Positions 22,482 through 32,206 of a stretch of DNA of 37,558 nt are shown piece by piece. How positions within the stretch are numbered: position 1 is the stretch's first letter; every line of letters starts with the position of its first letter. A program made the position numbers and the translations under genes. Location: positions 1 to 37,558 of the forward strand of contig JAILMN010000036.1 in NCBI GenBank assembly GCA_024692565.1, in the 5' to 3' direction. This DNA comes from Paludibacteraceae bacterium. GTDB lineage: Bacteria > Bacteroidota > Bacteroidia > Bacteroidales > Paludibacteraceae. The notes under the pieces are model-generated. The model ran no database searches and had not been told where the DNA came from. It saw only the letters and a list, made by a program, of their open reading frames with translations.

Positions 22482-25400
22482 ATGAATTTCTTAGACATTA
22501 TTACCAAGCTATTCGGCAACAAGGCTCAGAAAGACATGAAGGCCATTCAGCCGATAGTGGACCAAATCAAGGCGCAATATGAGATTATTGACGCCCTTTC
22601 CAACGATGAACTGCGTGCGCACTCGTGGGCGCTCATGGACAAACTCCAAGCTGCCGTAGCGGACAAAAAAGCACGCATCGCCGAACTCAAAGCTTCCATC
22701 GAGGCAACGCCAATCGAAAAGCGCGAGAAGATCTACAATGAGGTAGATAAACTCGAGAAGGAAATCAAAGATCGCTACGAAGAAGTGCTCAACGAGATTC
22801 TGCCCGAAGCCTACGCCATCGTCAAATCGACGGCACGTCGTTTTGCGCAGAACGAAGTGGTGGAAGTAACCGCTACCGAAATGGATAAGAACCTCGCTGC
22901 GGACTCCCGTTTCGACTTTGTCGAAATACACGGTAACAAAGCGCGCTATGCCAACCATTGGATGGCGGGAGGAAACGAGATCACATGGGATATGATTCAC
23001 TATGACGTCCAGCTCTTCGGTGGTGTCGTTCTGCACCAAGGTAAGATTGCCGAGATGGCGACCGGTGAAGGTAAAACCCTCGTGGCGACACTCCCTGTGT
23101 ACCTCAACGCGCTGACGCACGAAGGTGTGCACGTGGTCACCGTCAACGATTACCTTGCCAAACGTGACTCCGAGTGGAACGGACCGATATACATGTTCCT
23201 TGGCCTCACCGTCGATTGTATCGACAAGCATAAACCCAATTCGGACGAGCGCCGCAAAGCCTATGCTTGCGATATCACTTTCGGAACCAACAACGAGTTC
23301 GGTTTTGATTACCTCCGTGATAACATGGCTATCAGCCCGCTCGACCTTGTGCAACGCGGACACAACTACGCCATCGTCGATGAGGTGGACTCCGTCTTGA
23401 TTGACGATGCCCGTACGCCGCTTATCATCAGTGGACCGGTGCCGCGTGGCGAGGACCAGATGTTCGATGAATACAAAGACCGCGTGGCGCAACTCGTGCG
23501 TTCGCAGACGACCCTGACCACCAACCTCCTCGTTGAGGCGAAGAAGAAAATGGGTTCCGAGGATGCGAAAGAGAAAGAAGCCGGTGAATTAGCGCTCTTC
23601 CGTGCATTCAAAGGTCTGCCGAAATCCAAAGCACTCATCAAATATCTGTCGGAACCCGGTGTCAAAGTGCGCCTGCAGAAGACCGAAGAGTTCTATCTCC
23701 AGGAGAATGAGAAGAATATGCACGTCGCTACCGACGAACTCTATTTCGTTATTGATGAAAAGAATAAGTCCATCGAGTTGACCGACAAGGGTATTGATGC
23801 CCTCACCGGTACAACCGACGACCCCAATTTCTTCGTGTTGCCGGACGTAGGTTCCGAAATGGCGGAACTCGAGAATATGCAAGGCCTGACGCCCGAAGAA
23901 AAACAGCAGCGTAAGGACGATATCCTTACCAATTATAGCATCAAATCGGAGCGCGTTCATACCGTGAATCAGCTCCTCAAAGCCTACACCCTCTTCGAGA
24001 AAGATGTGGACTACATCATCGATGGCGGCGAGGTGAAGATTGTGGATGAGCAGACGGGTCGTATTATGGAGGGCCGTCGCTGGTCGGATGGTCTGCACCA
24101 GGCTGTAGAAGCCAAGGAGAACGTGAAAGTCGAAGGCGCAACGCAGACGTTCGCTACCATCACGCTGCAGAACTATTTCCGTATGTACCACAAACTCGCG
24201 GGTATGACCGGTACGGCAGAGACCGAGGCAGGCGAGTTCTGGAATATCTACAAACTCGACGTAGTCGTAATCCCGACCAATAAACCGATTGCCCGCAACG
24301 ACATGAATGACCGTATTTACCGCACCAAACGCGAGAAATACAATGCCGTCATCGAGGAAATCGTGTCGATGGTTAACCAAGGCCGTCCGGTCCTCGTCGG
24401 TACTACTTCCGTCGAGATTTCCGAACTCTTGAGCAAGATGCTCAATATCCGTCACATCAAGCATAATGTCCTCAACGCCAAGTTGCACCAACAGGAGGCG
24501 CAAGTGGTCGCTGAGGCGGGTAGAGCCGGTGTCGTAACGATCGCTACCAACATGGCGGGTCGTGGTACGGATATCAAGCTCACGCCGGAGGTCAAGGAAG
24601 CCGGTGGTCTGGCTATCATCGGTACGGAGCGTCATGAGTCGCGTCGTGTGGACCGTCAGCTACGTGGTCGTGCCGGACGTCAAGGTGACCCGGGTAGCTC
24701 CGTCTTCTATGTCTCCCTCGAGGATGACCTGATGCGTATGTTCGGCTCCGAACGTATCGCTGGCGTCATGGACCGCATGGGCTTCCAGGAAGGCGAGATG
24801 ATCGAGCACAGCATGATCTCCTCGTCCATCGAGCGTGCGCAGAAGAAGGTCGAAGAGAACAACTTCGGTATCCGTAAGCGCCTCATCGAGTACGATGACG
24901 TCATGAATCAGCAGCGTAACCTCATCTACGCGAAGCGTCGTCACGCCCTCATGGGAGAGCGTATTGGCGTGGACATCACCAATATGATTTACGAAACGGC
25001 GGAGACCATCCTCAACGAGGCGCGTTCGGCGAACGACTACGAGGGACTTAAGTTCGACACTATGCAGACCTTCGCCATCGAAGTGCCGTTTGATGAGGAC
25101 ACCTTCAGCCACGGCAAACGCGCAGAACTGAGCGATCAACTCGCAGAAGCTGCACTCGATAGTTTCAAGCGCCGCATGGACAAACTCATGCAGATCGCCG
25201 ACCCGCAGATCCAATACGTCTATGAGACCAAAGGCCAGATGTATGAGAATATCCTCATGCCGCTTACCGACGGAAAGAAGGTCTATAATATCTCCGTCAA
25301 CCTCAAGGCTGCGGCGGAAACGCACTGCAAAGAGGTAGTCAAAGAGTTCGAAAAACGTATGCTGCTCTATGTCATCGACGATGAGTGGAAAGAGCACCTG

Positions 25401-25808
25401 CGTCAACTCGATGACCTCAAGCAATCGGTTCAGAACGCTTCGTACGAGCAGAAAGACCCGCTCTTGATTTACAAACTCGAGTCGTTTGGTATCTTCCGGG
25501 AGATGCTCGATACGCTCAACCGCCGTGCGATAGCTATCCTCCTGCGCGGACAGATTCATATGACTGAACCCGACAAAGTGCAGCAGGCGCAGCAGCAACG
25601 CCGTACCGACTATAGTCGGTATCGTTCGCAGAAAGATGCGGTACAGCAGGCAGCAGCTGCTTCCGGCGCTGCGGCAGCAGCAGGACGCGACACGCGTGAG
25701 AATGCACGACCCGAGCCTATCCATGTGGAGAAGAAGCCGAGGCCGAATGACCCCTGTCCGTGTGGCTCTGGCAAGAAATACAAACAATGCCACGGCAGAT
25801 TGCAATAA
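22482..25808 (+). CDS. secA: Preprotein translocase ATPase SecA
   Basis: SecA is the motor that drives preproteins through SecYEG. At 1108 residues it has the long form typical of Bacteroidetes. The N-terminal region contains a charged insertion (about 35-110) before the first nucleotide-binding domain, with Walker [15 protein letters not shown] near 190-205 and Walker [22 protein letters not shown]. The second nucleotide-binding domain carries [12 protein letters not shown] and [16 protein letters not shown]. The C-terminus has a Gln/Ala-rich linker and the zinc-binding SEC-C motif [13 protein letters not shown]. It is the first gene of a pair with a DUF3078 outer-membrane protein, which starts 22 bp before the secA stop. 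Confidence 0.98.
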   Translation: MNFLDIITKLFGNKAQKDMKAIQPIVDQIKAQYEIIDALSNDELRAHSWALMDKLQAAVADKKARIAELKASIEATPIEKREKIYNEVDKLEKEIKDRYEEVLNEILPEAYAIVKSTARRFAQNEVVEVTATEMDKNLAADSRFDFVEIHGNKARYANHWMAGGNEITWDMIHYDVQLFGGVVLHQGKIAEMATGEGKTLVATLPVYLNALTHEGVHVVTVNDYLAKRDSEWNGPIYMFLGLTVDCIDKHKPNSDERRKAYACDITFGTNNEFGFDYLRDNMAISPLDLVQRGHNYAIVDEVDSVLIDDARTPLIISGPVPRGEDQMFDEYKDRVAQLVRSQTTLTTNLLVEAKKKMGSEDAKEKEAGELALFRAFKGLPKSKALIKYLSEPGVKVRLQKTEEFYLQENEKNMHVATDELYFVIDEKNKSIELTDKGIDALTGTTDDPNFFVLPDVGSEMAELENMQGLTPEEKQQRKDDILTNYSIKSERVHTVNQLLKAYTLFEKDVDYIIDGGEVKIVDEQTGRIMEGRRWSDGLHQAVEAKENVKVEGATQTFATITLQNYFRMYHKLAGMTGTAETEAGEFWNIYKLDVVVIPTNKPIARNDMNDRIYRTKREKYNAVIEEIVSMVNQGRPVLVGTTSVEISELLSKMLNIRHIKHNVLNAKLHQQEAQVVAEAGRAGVVTIATNMAGRGTDIKLTPEVKEAGGLAIIGTERHESRRVDRQLRGRAGRQGDPGSSVFYVSLEDDLMRMFGSERIAGVMDRMGFQEGEMIEHSMISSSIERAQKKVEENNFGIRKRLIEYDDVMNQQRNLIYAKRRHALMGERIGVDITNMIYETAETILNEARSANDYEGLKFDTMQTFAIEVPFDEDTFSHGKRAELSDQLAEAALDSFKRRMDKLMQIADPQIQYVYETKGQMYENILMPLTDGKKVYNISVNLKAAAETHCKEVVKEFEKRMLLYVIDDEWKEHLRQLDDLKQSVQNASYEQKDPLLIYKLESFGIFREMLDTLNRRAIAILLRGQIHMTEPDKVQQAQQQRRTDYSRYRSQKDAVQQAAAASGAAAAAGRDTRENARPEPIHVEKKPRPNDPCPCGSGKKYKQCHGRLQ

Positions 25809-26965
25809 TACTGCTTTTCCTTTGCGCCGCCATCTCCATGACGGCGCAAAACGATAGTATCCGTCTTTACGCGGATACTTTCCGTTTACAGGATCAGAAA
25901 ACGACCGTCGATATAGATGGTCTGTTGCTCGATATGATTGCCGAGCAGAGTGTGCAGATACACGCCAACGACACTGTGGATACCCTCACGCTCGCGGAAC
26001 TGATGACGCTCGACTCCATCCAACGCGAAGTAGCGGAGATCGATTCGCTGCGCCTCGTTAACACCTCGCTGGCCGTACAACGTATTGAGAAAATGCCGAC
26101 CATCGTCATCGAGAAATCATGGGTCAAGGATGCGGAAGAGGACCGCAACGATGTGCTCCGTGCCATCCGCGACATGAAAACGCCGTGGCGAAAGGAAGCG
26201 ACGCTCATGGTGCAGGTGACCCAAAACTATGTCACGCCTAACTGGTATCAAGGCGGTTCGTCCTCCTTCGCCGGACTGCTTATCGCGAAAGGACAAATCG
26301 GTTACTATACCGAACGCTTCACATGGGAGAATACCGGCGAATGGCGCGCAGGAGCATCTACGGTCTCTGCCGACAGCCTGCATAAAATCAACACGACCGA
26401 CGACCTGCTGCGCCTCTATTCGAAAGCCAACCTTCGCATCGCGCCGAAGATATTCACCTCGGTCTCCGCGGAGATAGAAACGCGCCTGCTGCCTACCTAC
26501 AAATCCAACTCGATGGAACTCAAATCCGGACCTTTCTCGCCCTTCCGTTTCAATGCCGCGTTAGGTCTCGATTTCAAACCCGTGGCGAATCTCAGTATAT
26601 CCGTTTCGCCGCTGTCGTACAAAGTTATCCATATAATGGATACCGCACGCGTCAAAGGGACGGAATATGGCTTGGAAATCGGGCAGCGGACCCAACATAA
26701 TGTCGGTTCGTCCGTGCGTATCGAATATCTGTGGAAACCCGTGCGTGAGGTCGCACTGGAAACGAAATTCTATGCCTATACCAACTATCGGCACGTGGAA
26801 TTGGATCTCGAGGTCAACTGCGATTTTATCATCAATAAATGGCTCTCTGCCCGCCTGACCTTGCACCCGCGTTACGACACCTCCGTCATTATGGAAGGGG
26901 ACACGCACGCCAAGATTCAGTTCCGCGAACTGCTCTCACTCGGTTTCGCGCATAAATTCCATTAA
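25787..26965 (+). CDS. DUF3078-type outer-membrane protein
   Basis: A 392-residue protein with a signal peptide ([20 protein letters not shown]). The ATG at 25787 is preferred over an in-frame GTG at 25760 because it begins the signal peptide. After a 100-residue N-terminal region, the rest resembles DUF3078 beta-barrel proteins of Bacteroidetes: [30 protein letters not shown], alternating aromatic strands, and a C-terminal FAHKFH. It overlaps secA by 22 bp, so its translation is probably coupled to SecA. Its stop overlaps that of the converging HD gene by 4 bp, leaving no space for a terminator. Function unknown. Confidence 0.9.
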   Translation: MPRQIAIILLFLCAAISMTAQNDSIRLYADTFRLQDQKTTVDIDGLLLDMIAEQSVQIHANDTVDTLTLAELMTLDSIQREVAEIDSLRLVNTSLAVQRIEKMPTIVIEKSWVKDAEEDRNDVLRAIRDMKTPWRKEATLMVQVTQNYVTPNWYQGGSSSFAGLLIAKGQIGYYTERFTWENTGEWRAGASTVSADSLHKINTTDDLLRLYSKANLRIAPKIFTSVSAEIETRLLPTYKSNSMELKSGPFSPFRFNAALGLDFKPVANLSISVSPLSYKVIHIMDTARVKGTEYGLEIGQRTQHNVGSSVRIEYLWKPVREVALETKFYAYTNYRHVELDLEVNCDFIINKWLSARLTLHPRYDTSVIMEGDTHAKIQFRELLSLGFAHKFH

Positions 26966-27519
26966 AACTCGCCGCAAAGTGCCACAAGTTCGTTCCAGCG
27001 AACGAATGCTTCATGGCCGTACTTCCAGATGTTGTACTTGATTTTATTGATATCAACCTCTTCGCCGAGGTGCGATTTGCTGTAGAATTTATCGGCGTAG
27101 CAGATGATTTTCTCTTCCAAGCTCTGCGGACAGTAATCGCGTTCAGGAATAGGCAACTCTTCGCGCTCCACTTGCTCAATCGTGATACCGGTCCCCGTGT
27201 GCCGCTCCGCTACCAACGCATGTTTAGGCAAGCCTTCCGCACGCAGCAACTCGGCTCCCAAATAGCCGTGCTCGATGTACTGGTGCGAACCGTGACAATG
27301 GATCTTCGGCGCATCGCAGAAGATGATGCCGATGTCGTGCAGCATCGCCGCTTCTTCTACGAACTGCCTGTCCACTAACCCCTGCTGCTCCCATTCCGGA
27401 TGGGCATCAATGATGCGCAGCGCGCGGTCTGCTACCTGCCTGCTATGCGTCACTAACACCTCCCGCAATGCCGGATGATTGCCGTAATACTTATCTATGA
27501 GCGCGTTATAATCTATCAT
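26962..27519 (-). CDS. HD-domain phosphohydrolase (HDIG type)
   Basis: A 185-residue HD-superfamily protein. The metal-binding pattern includes H24 in VTHSRQVADRAL, the HDIG doublet (AAMLHDIGIIF), two further histidines in HCHGSHQYIEHG, and an aspartate in CYADKFYSK. It should hydrolyse a phosphate ester or nucleotide; the substrate is not inferable. It follows fmt by 3 bp in the nadK-lgt-fmt operon. Its start lies in a short ATCTATC tandem repeat. Confidence 0.87.
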   Translation of the reverse strand: MIDYNALIDKYYGNHPALREVLVTHSRQVADRALRIIDAHPEWEQQGLVDRQFVEEAAMLHDIGIIFCDAPKIHCHGSHQYIEHGYLGAELLRAEGLPKHALVAERHTGTGITIEQVEREELPIPERDYCPQSLEEKIICYADKFYSKSHLGEEVDINKIKYNIWKYGHEAFVRWNELVALCGEF

Positions 27520-27531
27520 CTATCATCTATG
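27511..27531. repeat. ATCTATC tandem word at the fmt/HD junction
   Basis: About three copies of ATCTATC span the stop codon of fmt and the start codon of the HD gene on the minus strand, so the repeat supplies the ATG and first codons (MID) of the HD protein. Confidence 0.65.
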
Positions 27532-28437
27532 CATTCCGTTCAGGAATGCTTTCACATCCATTCTCTTCTTTCCGGGAACTTGCAGTTCCAGAATCGCGAC
27601 ACTGCCTTCTTTACAGGGCACGACGAGCGCGCCTTTATCAGATATTTCCACCTTATAAATCTTCACGTTCTCAAATCGCTGCCCGCGGATATCGATGTTC
27701 GCCCATGCCGCAGGGTAGGGACTCAGTCCGCGCACGAAATTGCGCACCTCTTCGGCGGTCTTCTCGGCGAACTTGATCTCGCAATCTTCTTTGAATATTT
27801 TCGGCGCGGGACGCAACTCCGCTATCTCCGGTTGGGGCGTCGTCGGCAGGGCAATTCCTTGGTTCTCGCAATCGATGATCAGGTCCACCGTGCGCGTCAC
27901 CATACTCGTACCAAGCGCCATCAGACGGTCGTGAACCGAACCCACGTTCTCGTCCTGACCGATAGGGATACGCTCCTGCAGAATCATGTTGCCTGTGTCA
28001 ATCTCATGCTTTAGCATGAAGGTCGTCGCGCCGGTCTCTTTGTCGCCGTTCATCACCGCCCAGTTGATCGGCGCCGCACCGCGGTACTGCGGCAGCAATG
28101 AGGCATGCAGATTGAAGGTTCCCAAGCGGGGCATCGCCCACACCACTTCCGGCAACATGCGGAAGGCTACCACGATCTGCAGGTCTGCGTGATAACTGCG
28201 CAACTCCTCTACAAACGCCTCGTCTTTCAGTTTCTCCGGCTGCAGTACCGGCAGACCCACCGACAGCGCGTACTGCTTCACGTCCGAATACTGCACCTGA
28301 TGACCGCGCCCCGACGGCTTATCCGGCATCGTCACCACGGCTACCACGTTGTAACCGCCTTCTACCAGCGCACGCAGACTCGCTACCGCAAACTCCGGCG
28401 TCCCCAAATATACTATGCGTAAATCCTGCTTGGTCAT
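27523..28437 (-). CDS. fmt: Methionyl-tRNA formyltransferase
   Basis: Formylates initiator Met-tRNA using 10-formyl-tetrahydrofolate. At 304 residues it has the family length. The start at 28437 (MTKQDLRIVYLGTPEFAV) is preferred over a longer frame because it opens directly into the conserved N-terminus. The formyl-binding motif NLHASLLPQYRGAAPINWAVMNG is complete, followed by TGATTFMLKHEIDTGNM, and the C-terminal tRNA-binding domain carries GLSPYPAAW. It lies in the nadK-lgt-fmt-HD operon, 40 bp after lgt. The usual def partner is not adjacent. Confidence 0.97.
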   Translation of the reverse strand: MTKQDLRIVYLGTPEFAVASLRALVEGGYNVVAVVTMPDKPSGRGHQVQYSDVKQYALSVGLPVLQPEKLKDEAFVEELRSYHADLQIVVAFRMLPEVVWAMPRLGTFNLHASLLPQYRGAAPINWAVMNGDKETGATTFMLKHEIDTGNMILQERIPIGQDENVGSVHDRLMALGTSMVTRTVDLIIDCENQGIALPTTPQPEIAELRPAPKIFKEDCEIKFAEKTAEEVRNFVRGLSPYPAAWANIDIRGQRFENVKIYKVEISDKGALVVPCKEGSVAILELQVPGKKRMDVKAFLNGMHR

Positions 28438-28477
28438 AAACCCTATAAACGTTTTTATGCAATAAAAACAATAAACT

Positions 28478-29395
28478 TTATTTAACGTCTTGATACTTAG
28501 GCTCAAGACTCTTCGGTTGTTTGTCAACCACCGGACTCAGCGGTCGCATATACGCGCGTATTATAAGGAATATACCTAATGCGATGAACGGAATACTGAG
28601 CCATTGACCCATATTCAGCACGTGTCCGGCTTCGAAGGCTTCTTGGTCGTTCTTGATGAATTCCAAGCAGAATCGCGTCACGAAGACGATCTCGAAGAAT
28701 ACGCCGAGCAGCAATCCTTCGCGTCTGCGCGCATCGGTGTACCAATACATCGGCCATGTTACAAGCAGCGCCACGAAGCAGTACAATATCTCGTAAATCT
28801 GCGTCGGATGACAAGGCACCGTCTGACCGTCGCGAACGAAGATAAAGCCCCACGGCAGGTCGGTCGGACCGCCGTAAATCTCGCTGTTCATCAGGTTGCC
28901 GAAACGAATCAGCATCGCCGTGAAGCACACGCCTACGCACAACCGATCCAGTATCCATAGCCAACTTGTGCCGAACTGCGGATAGCGGCTGAACTTGTAT
29001 TTATTGAGCAATATCGCCGCGATGATCAGGCCTATGCCGCCGCCGTGACTGCTCAATCCGCCTTCCCAGATCTTCAGCAGCCGCATCGGGTTCTCGATAT
29101 ACGGATTGCGGTAAGTAAACTCCCATCCGAATAGGTGCCACGGCTGACCGTATTGGTGCCATTCGTAGAACCAGCAGTGACCCAAACGCGCACCGATGAT
29201 CACACCGGCTGCCATCCAAAAGAACATCTGGTCTGCCCATTCGGCCGGACAGTTTTCCCGCTTGTACATCTTCGCATCTACCGCCCAGCAGATATACAAT
29301 CCGATGGCCCAACACAAGCCGTACCAACGTATCCCGCCATCACCGATGTGAATCAATATCGGATCCACATTCCAAGTAATAAAATCTAAAATCAT
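28478..29395 (-). CDS. lgt: Prolipoprotein diacylglyceryl transferase
   Basis: Lgt transfers diacylglycerol from phosphatidylglycerol to the lipobox cysteine of prolipoproteins, the first step of lipoprotein maturation. The 305-residue integral membrane protein shows about seven hydrophobic segments. It also has the family motifs GVIIGARLGHCWFYEW, GGLSSHGGGIG (HGGxxG) and IRFGNLMNSEIYGGPTDLPWG (the RxxNxxxxE signature), plus HPTQIYE. The start codon and the first five codons (MILDF) lie in a GATTTTAGATTT repeat. It serves the several lipoproteins in this window. Conserved residues are all present. Confidence 0.96.
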   Translation of the reverse strand: MILDFITWNVDPILIHIGDGGIRWYGLCWAIGLYICWAVDAKMYKRENCPAEWADQMFFWMAAGVIIGARLGHCWFYEWHQYGQPWHLFGWEFTYRNPYIENPMRLLKIWEGGLSSHGGGIGLIIAAILLNKYKFSRYPQFGTSWLWILDRLCVGVCFTAMLIRFGNLMNSEIYGGPTDLPWGFIFVRDGQTVPCHPTQIYEILYCFVALLVTWPMYWYTDARRREGLLLGVFFEIVFVTRFCLEFIKNDQEAFEAGHVLNMGQWLSIPFIALGIFLIIRAYMRPLSPVVDKQPKSLEPKYQDVK

Positions 29396-29432
29396 AAATT
29401 CTAAATTTGAAATCCTAAATCTAAAATCATTT
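29378..29432. repeat. AT-rich repeat words at the nadK/lgt junction
   Basis: Several copies of AATCTAAAATC/AAATCCTAAATC-like words fill the 31-bp nadK-lgt gap and extend into the lgt start (ATGATTTTAGATTT on the minus strand). The same word occurs within the TrmH-family gene. Confidence 0.65.
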
Positions 29433-30320
29433 CCCCCAATTAAGCTTTGCTCGTAAACTCTTTAAGAAACTGTTATCGCCGATCTGCACCACTTTCACCG
29501 TGTACGGAGCGCGCTCTACGTGCAGGCGCACATCGGTACTCAGACTTTGACTCCTACCATCAACCGACACCATGAACGAGTCGTAGCGACTGCTGATCTT
29601 GAAGTCCAATTTCCATTCGTCCAAGATCACAATCGGTCTTACCGTCAGGCTGTGCGGAGCGATAGGCGTCAATATCATGCCGCGGCTCTGCGGAACCAAT
29701 AGCGGACCGCCGATAGACAGGTTGTATGCCGTGCTGCCCGTAGGCGTCGCGATAACCAAACCGTCCGAATGATACGTGTGCAGCAATTCGCCGTTCACTT
29801 TCGTCTCTATCGTCAGCATGTTCGTCAGACCTTGTTTCAATATCGCTATCTCGTTCAGCGCGTTCGGCGACATAATAAGCCCCTCGCGGGCGATATTGTC
29901 CTTGTCCAAGATGGTTAACTGCAGCAGACTGCGCTGCTCGATCGTGTATTCGCCGGCAACTAATTTCTGCAAAATCTCATCCAGGTCCTGTGTTTGCACT
30001 TCTGCGAGAAAGCCGAGGTGACCGCAGTTAACACCCAAGATAGGGATGTTCTTGTCTCCGATAGCGGCAGCACTCGTCAGGAATGTACCGTCGCCGCCTA
30101 CCGATAGCGCAAAATCTATCGGCTCGCCATACACGTTCTCCGGCTGCTTCTCTCCGTCCCAGTTCTCAGGAAAACCCGGGTACTCACGCAAGTCCAACTC
30201 CTGGCGCAACTCCTGCGACAGCAGCACGTGAACACCTTTCCCTTCCATGAATTGCAATATATGACGCACCTCCACCAAGGTCTCCGTCTTCATCGCATTT
30301 CCAAAAATAGCTATTGTCAT
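29427..30320 (-). CDS. nadK: NAD kinase
   Basis: Phosphorylates NAD to NADP with ATP. The 297-residue protein has the family signature SVGGDGTFLTSAA (about residues 73-85), VNCGHLGFLAE, the NALNEIAI motif and DGLVIATPTGSTAYNLSIGGPL. Its beta-sandwich C-terminal part contains SVDGRSQSL. It is the first gene of the nadK-lgt-fmt-HD operon, about 85 nt downstream of a canonical promoter, with a predicted hairpin in the leader. Confidence 0.97.
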   Translation of the reverse strand: MTIAIFGNAMKTETLVEVRHILQFMEGKGVHVLLSQELRQELDLREYPGFPENWDGEKQPENVYGEPIDFALSVGGDGTFLTSAAAIGDKNIPILGVNCGHLGFLAEVQTQDLDEILQKLVAGEYTIEQRSLLQLTILDKDNIAREGLIMSPNALNEIAILKQGLTNMLTIETKVNGELLHTYHSDGLVIATPTGSTAYNLSIGGPLLVPQSRGMILTPIAPHSLTVRPIVILDEWKLDFKISSRYDSFMVSVDGRSQSLSTDVRLHVERAPYTVKVVQIGDNSFLKSLRAKLNWGK

Positions 30321-30350
30321 AATACTACATTATGCTTTGTCTAACTTGCC

Positions 30351-30394
30351 CCGGTTCTTATCTCGCTCCGTTCGAACGATTATTTCTAAACCGG
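30351..30394 (-). promoter_or_regulatory. Predicted hairpin in the nadK leader
   Basis: CCGGTT (30351-30356) and AACCGG (30389-30394) can pair across the leader, enclosing a second self-complementary word CGTTCGAACG (30369-30378). It lies between the nadK promoter and start codon. I cannot assign it to a known riboswitch class. Confidence 0.4.
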
Positions 30395-30406
30395 CTTTTG
30401 CGGCTG

Positions 30407-30438
30407 CAAAAGTACTGCTTTTTTTTGACATATGCAAA
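30407..30438 (-). promoter_or_regulatory. nadK operon promoter
   Basis: On the minus strand TTTG (30438-30435), a 20-bp spacer and TACTTTTG (30414-30407) form a consensus promoter. The -33 region reads TTTGCATATGTCAAA, a near-palindrome, but no plus-strand -7 element is found at the matching distance, so it is probably one-directional. Confidence 0.82.
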
Positions 30439-30475
30439 TAATTGGGGAAATTTATAGAAAAATTACCACTTAGGG

Positions 30476-31030
30476 TCAGCGATGAATGATCCCTTCTGCC
30501 TCTACCAAAGTCAGGCCGTTTTTGCCGCCGATGGTGTATCCTTCATAGTGTTGGTTGGCTGTTTTTAGATCATCCACAACCAGTGGATGGCCTTGCGCTA
30601 TCACGCGACAAGAGAAAGTGTCGCCGACTTGCAGTTTGCTGTTAGTTACCTCTACTACACGCCAATGATACGCACCTATGTATTCCAGTGTGCAGACTCT
30701 ATCCGGCAACCAGGCGATACGCACTTTTTCTCCCGATTGCAAATCTTCTGCCTTAATGGCTATCTGGTACACGAAATCGGATTCCTCCGCTGCGCGTGCA
30801 TACGCGCTCAGTATTTCTATTACCGAGTGACGTACTGTGGCGTAGCCCTTTTTATAGCCCCATAGGCGGCTTAAGGTGTCCGGACTGATGTCATGCCCGG
30901 TTGCTTTTTTGATATACAAACTCAGTTCTGCGAAATCGGCAGGACTATTGGGACAACTGCCATAACGCGCTTCCACGGCTCGTTTGGTTTGCTGAACCTC
31001 GATACTATTGGACAAAAAAGAGGTAATCAT
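30476..31030 (-). CDS. Small putative DNA-binding protein, divergent to the kinase gene
   Basis: A 184-residue protein whose exact family I do not recognise. The start at 31030 is preferred over an upstream in-frame start at 31216 because it lies about 17 nt after the predicted transcription start. The first 85 residues (SPADFAELSLYIKKATGHDISPDTLSRLWGY, then VRHSVIEILSAYA) look like a helix-turn-helix-type module seen in uncharacterised Bacteroidetes proteins. The rest (about 90-184) is beta-rich, with a sequence compatible with an OB- or SH3-like sensor fold. It shares a bidirectional promoter with the kinase gene, so regulation of that pair is plausible. Confidence 0.7.
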   Translation of the reverse strand: MITSFLSNSIEVQQTKRAVEARYGSCPNSPADFAELSLYIKKATGHDISPDTLSRLWGYKKGYATVRHSVIEILSAYARAAEESDFVYQIAIKAEDLQSGEKVRIAWLPDRVCTLEYIGAYHWRVVEVTNSKLQVGDTFSCRVIAQGHPLVVDDLKTANQHYEGYTIGGKNGLTLVEAEGIIHR

Positions 31031-31053
31031 AATATTTCTTCTCAAAAACGGCG

Positions 31054-31085
31054 CAAAAGTACAAAAATATTTTGATATATGCAAA
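31054..31085 (-). promoter_or_regulatory. Promoter of the putative DNA-binding gene
   Basis: On the minus strand TTTG (31085-31082), a 20-bp spacer and TACTTTTG (31061-31054) form a promoter with the start expected near 31047, about 17 nt from the ATG. The -33 element is one arm of the near-palindrome TTTGATATATGCAAA (31071-31085). Confidence 0.8.
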
Positions 31086-31101
31086 AAAAGTAGTACTTTT
31101 G
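31071..31101 (+). promoter_or_regulatory. Promoter of the kinase gene
   Basis: TTTG (31071-31074), a 19-bp spacer and TACTTTTG (31094-31101) match the consensus. The predicted start site lies at about 31107-31109 and the start codon of the kinase gene is at 31110, so the mRNA is predicted to be leaderless or nearly so. Confidence 0.8.
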
Positions 31102-31109
31102 CACTCGTT

Positions 31110-32159
31110 ATGGCTGTTTCTGAATTCACATCAGGTCCTTTGCGTGACTTATCCTCGAAAGAATTAGGCACTGGCGGCTTCTCGGATTTTGAGTTGTTAT
31201 CCGATAGCGGACACAATCGTGTCTATCGGGCAATGACGGCGGGCAAATGGGTGGTGCTCAAGGTTGCCAAAGAGGAAGAAGGAAATACCGCACGCAACCG
31301 ATTGCTGCTGCAGCGTGAGTACGACATCATGCATGCTATTGACTGCCTGTATGTGGTCAAAACATGGCAAATGACCGAAATTCCAAAGTTAGGCACGGCT
31401 ATTGTCATGGAGTATGTGCAGGGACGAACATTGGACCGTTTCCTGCAAGAAAAACCCTCTTTATCTGAACGTAGGCGCGTGGCCGATGAACTGATGGAAG
31501 CGCTTGCTTTTCTGCATGAACGCCAGATAGTACACGGCGACCTCAAAAGCAGCAATATCCTTATTACGGACTCCGGCAACCATGTACGTCTGATTGATTT
31601 CGGCTTTTCCGACACGGATGCATATATAGCAAAAATCGCCATCGCCCGTGATAACGATGCCCTTGCAAAGATTGTCGAACTCCTTTTTTCCGGCCGTTTG
31701 AATTATATCGTTCGCGCAGCGGTCCTACGGCGATGGCGCTTAACATGGTTGTTACCGGTGCTAATAGGAGTACTTGTTGCAGCAATGATCGTTCTTTTCC
31801 GACCGAATCCTGTAGAACCAGTTCCGCAGACAATTGAGCAAACGGATACGGTTGTTATTGTTACTCAACCAGCCGTTGATTCAGCATGGTTGAATTTGAA
31901 GAAACAAGCAGAGAGTCGATATGAAAAACTCTATCGCCTATATGCTGATTCCCTGACAAATATGCCGGAGAAAAGCGTGAATGAAGGGATAGCAATGACC
32001 AGCCGCTATGCTTCACGTATGTTTGAAGAGAAAAACAAACTGATGAAAGCCCATCCACAATATCAGGAACAATTACATCAGCAATATATGTTAATTTATG
32101 AGCGCGACTGGCCGCGACTGCATGAGATTCACAAAGACTATCCGATAGTCATATACTAA
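31110..32159 (+). CDS. Truncated Ser/Thr kinase-like protein with membrane segment
   Basis: A 349-residue protein with an N-terminal eukaryotic-type kinase domain. Key residues are largely present: K51 (VVLKVAK), E70 (LLQREYD), the catalytic HGDLKSSN with D144, K146 and N149, and D163-FG. The arginine of HRD is Gly143, a natural variant in some kinases. The activation segment after DFG is very short, with no APE motif visible. The C-lobe ends early at a helix resembling alpha-F (DNDALAKIVELLF). A transmembrane segment (about 212-230, LLPVLIGVLVAAMIVLF) and an extracytoplasmic C-terminal region of about 120 residues, probably helical, follow. It may be a sensor kinase, an atypical kinase or a pseudokinase. 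A frame continuing upstream to 31008 would read through the promoter and is rejected. Confidence 0.82.
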   Translation: MAVSEFTSGPLRDLSSKELGTGGFSDFELLSDSGHNRVYRAMTAGKWVVLKVAKEEEGNTARNRLLLQREYDIMHAIDCLYVVKTWQMTEIPKLGTAIVMEYVQGRTLDRFLQEKPSLSERRRVADELMEALAFLHERQIVHGDLKSSNILITDSGNHVRLIDFGFSDTDAYIAKIAIARDNDALAKIVELLFSGRLNYIVRAAVLRRWRLTWLLPVLIGVLVAAMIVLFRPNPVEPVPQTIEQTDTVVIVTQPAVDSAWLNLKKQAESRYEKLYRLYADSLTNMPEKSVNEGIAMTSRYASRMFEEKNKLMKAHPQYQEQLHQQYMLIYERDWPRLHEIHKDYPIVIY

Positions 32160-32206
32160 ACTTTCTGGCATTTCTTATGGCTAATTAGGGCGCAATGGAC
32201 AAAACC

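Noticed and set aside
22509..25805. Several long minus-strand frames opposite secA
   Set aside because: Shadow frames of a strongly conserved gene; no recognisable domains and no promoter.
30423..30460. Plus-strand promoter mirrored from the nadK promoter palindrome
   Set aside because: No TAnnTTTG is present at the 19-21 bp distance on the plus strand.
31008..31109. N-terminal extension of the kinase gene
   Set aside because: The extension is encoded by the promoter sequence itself; the consensus promoter at 31071-31101 places the transcript start next to the ATG at 31110.
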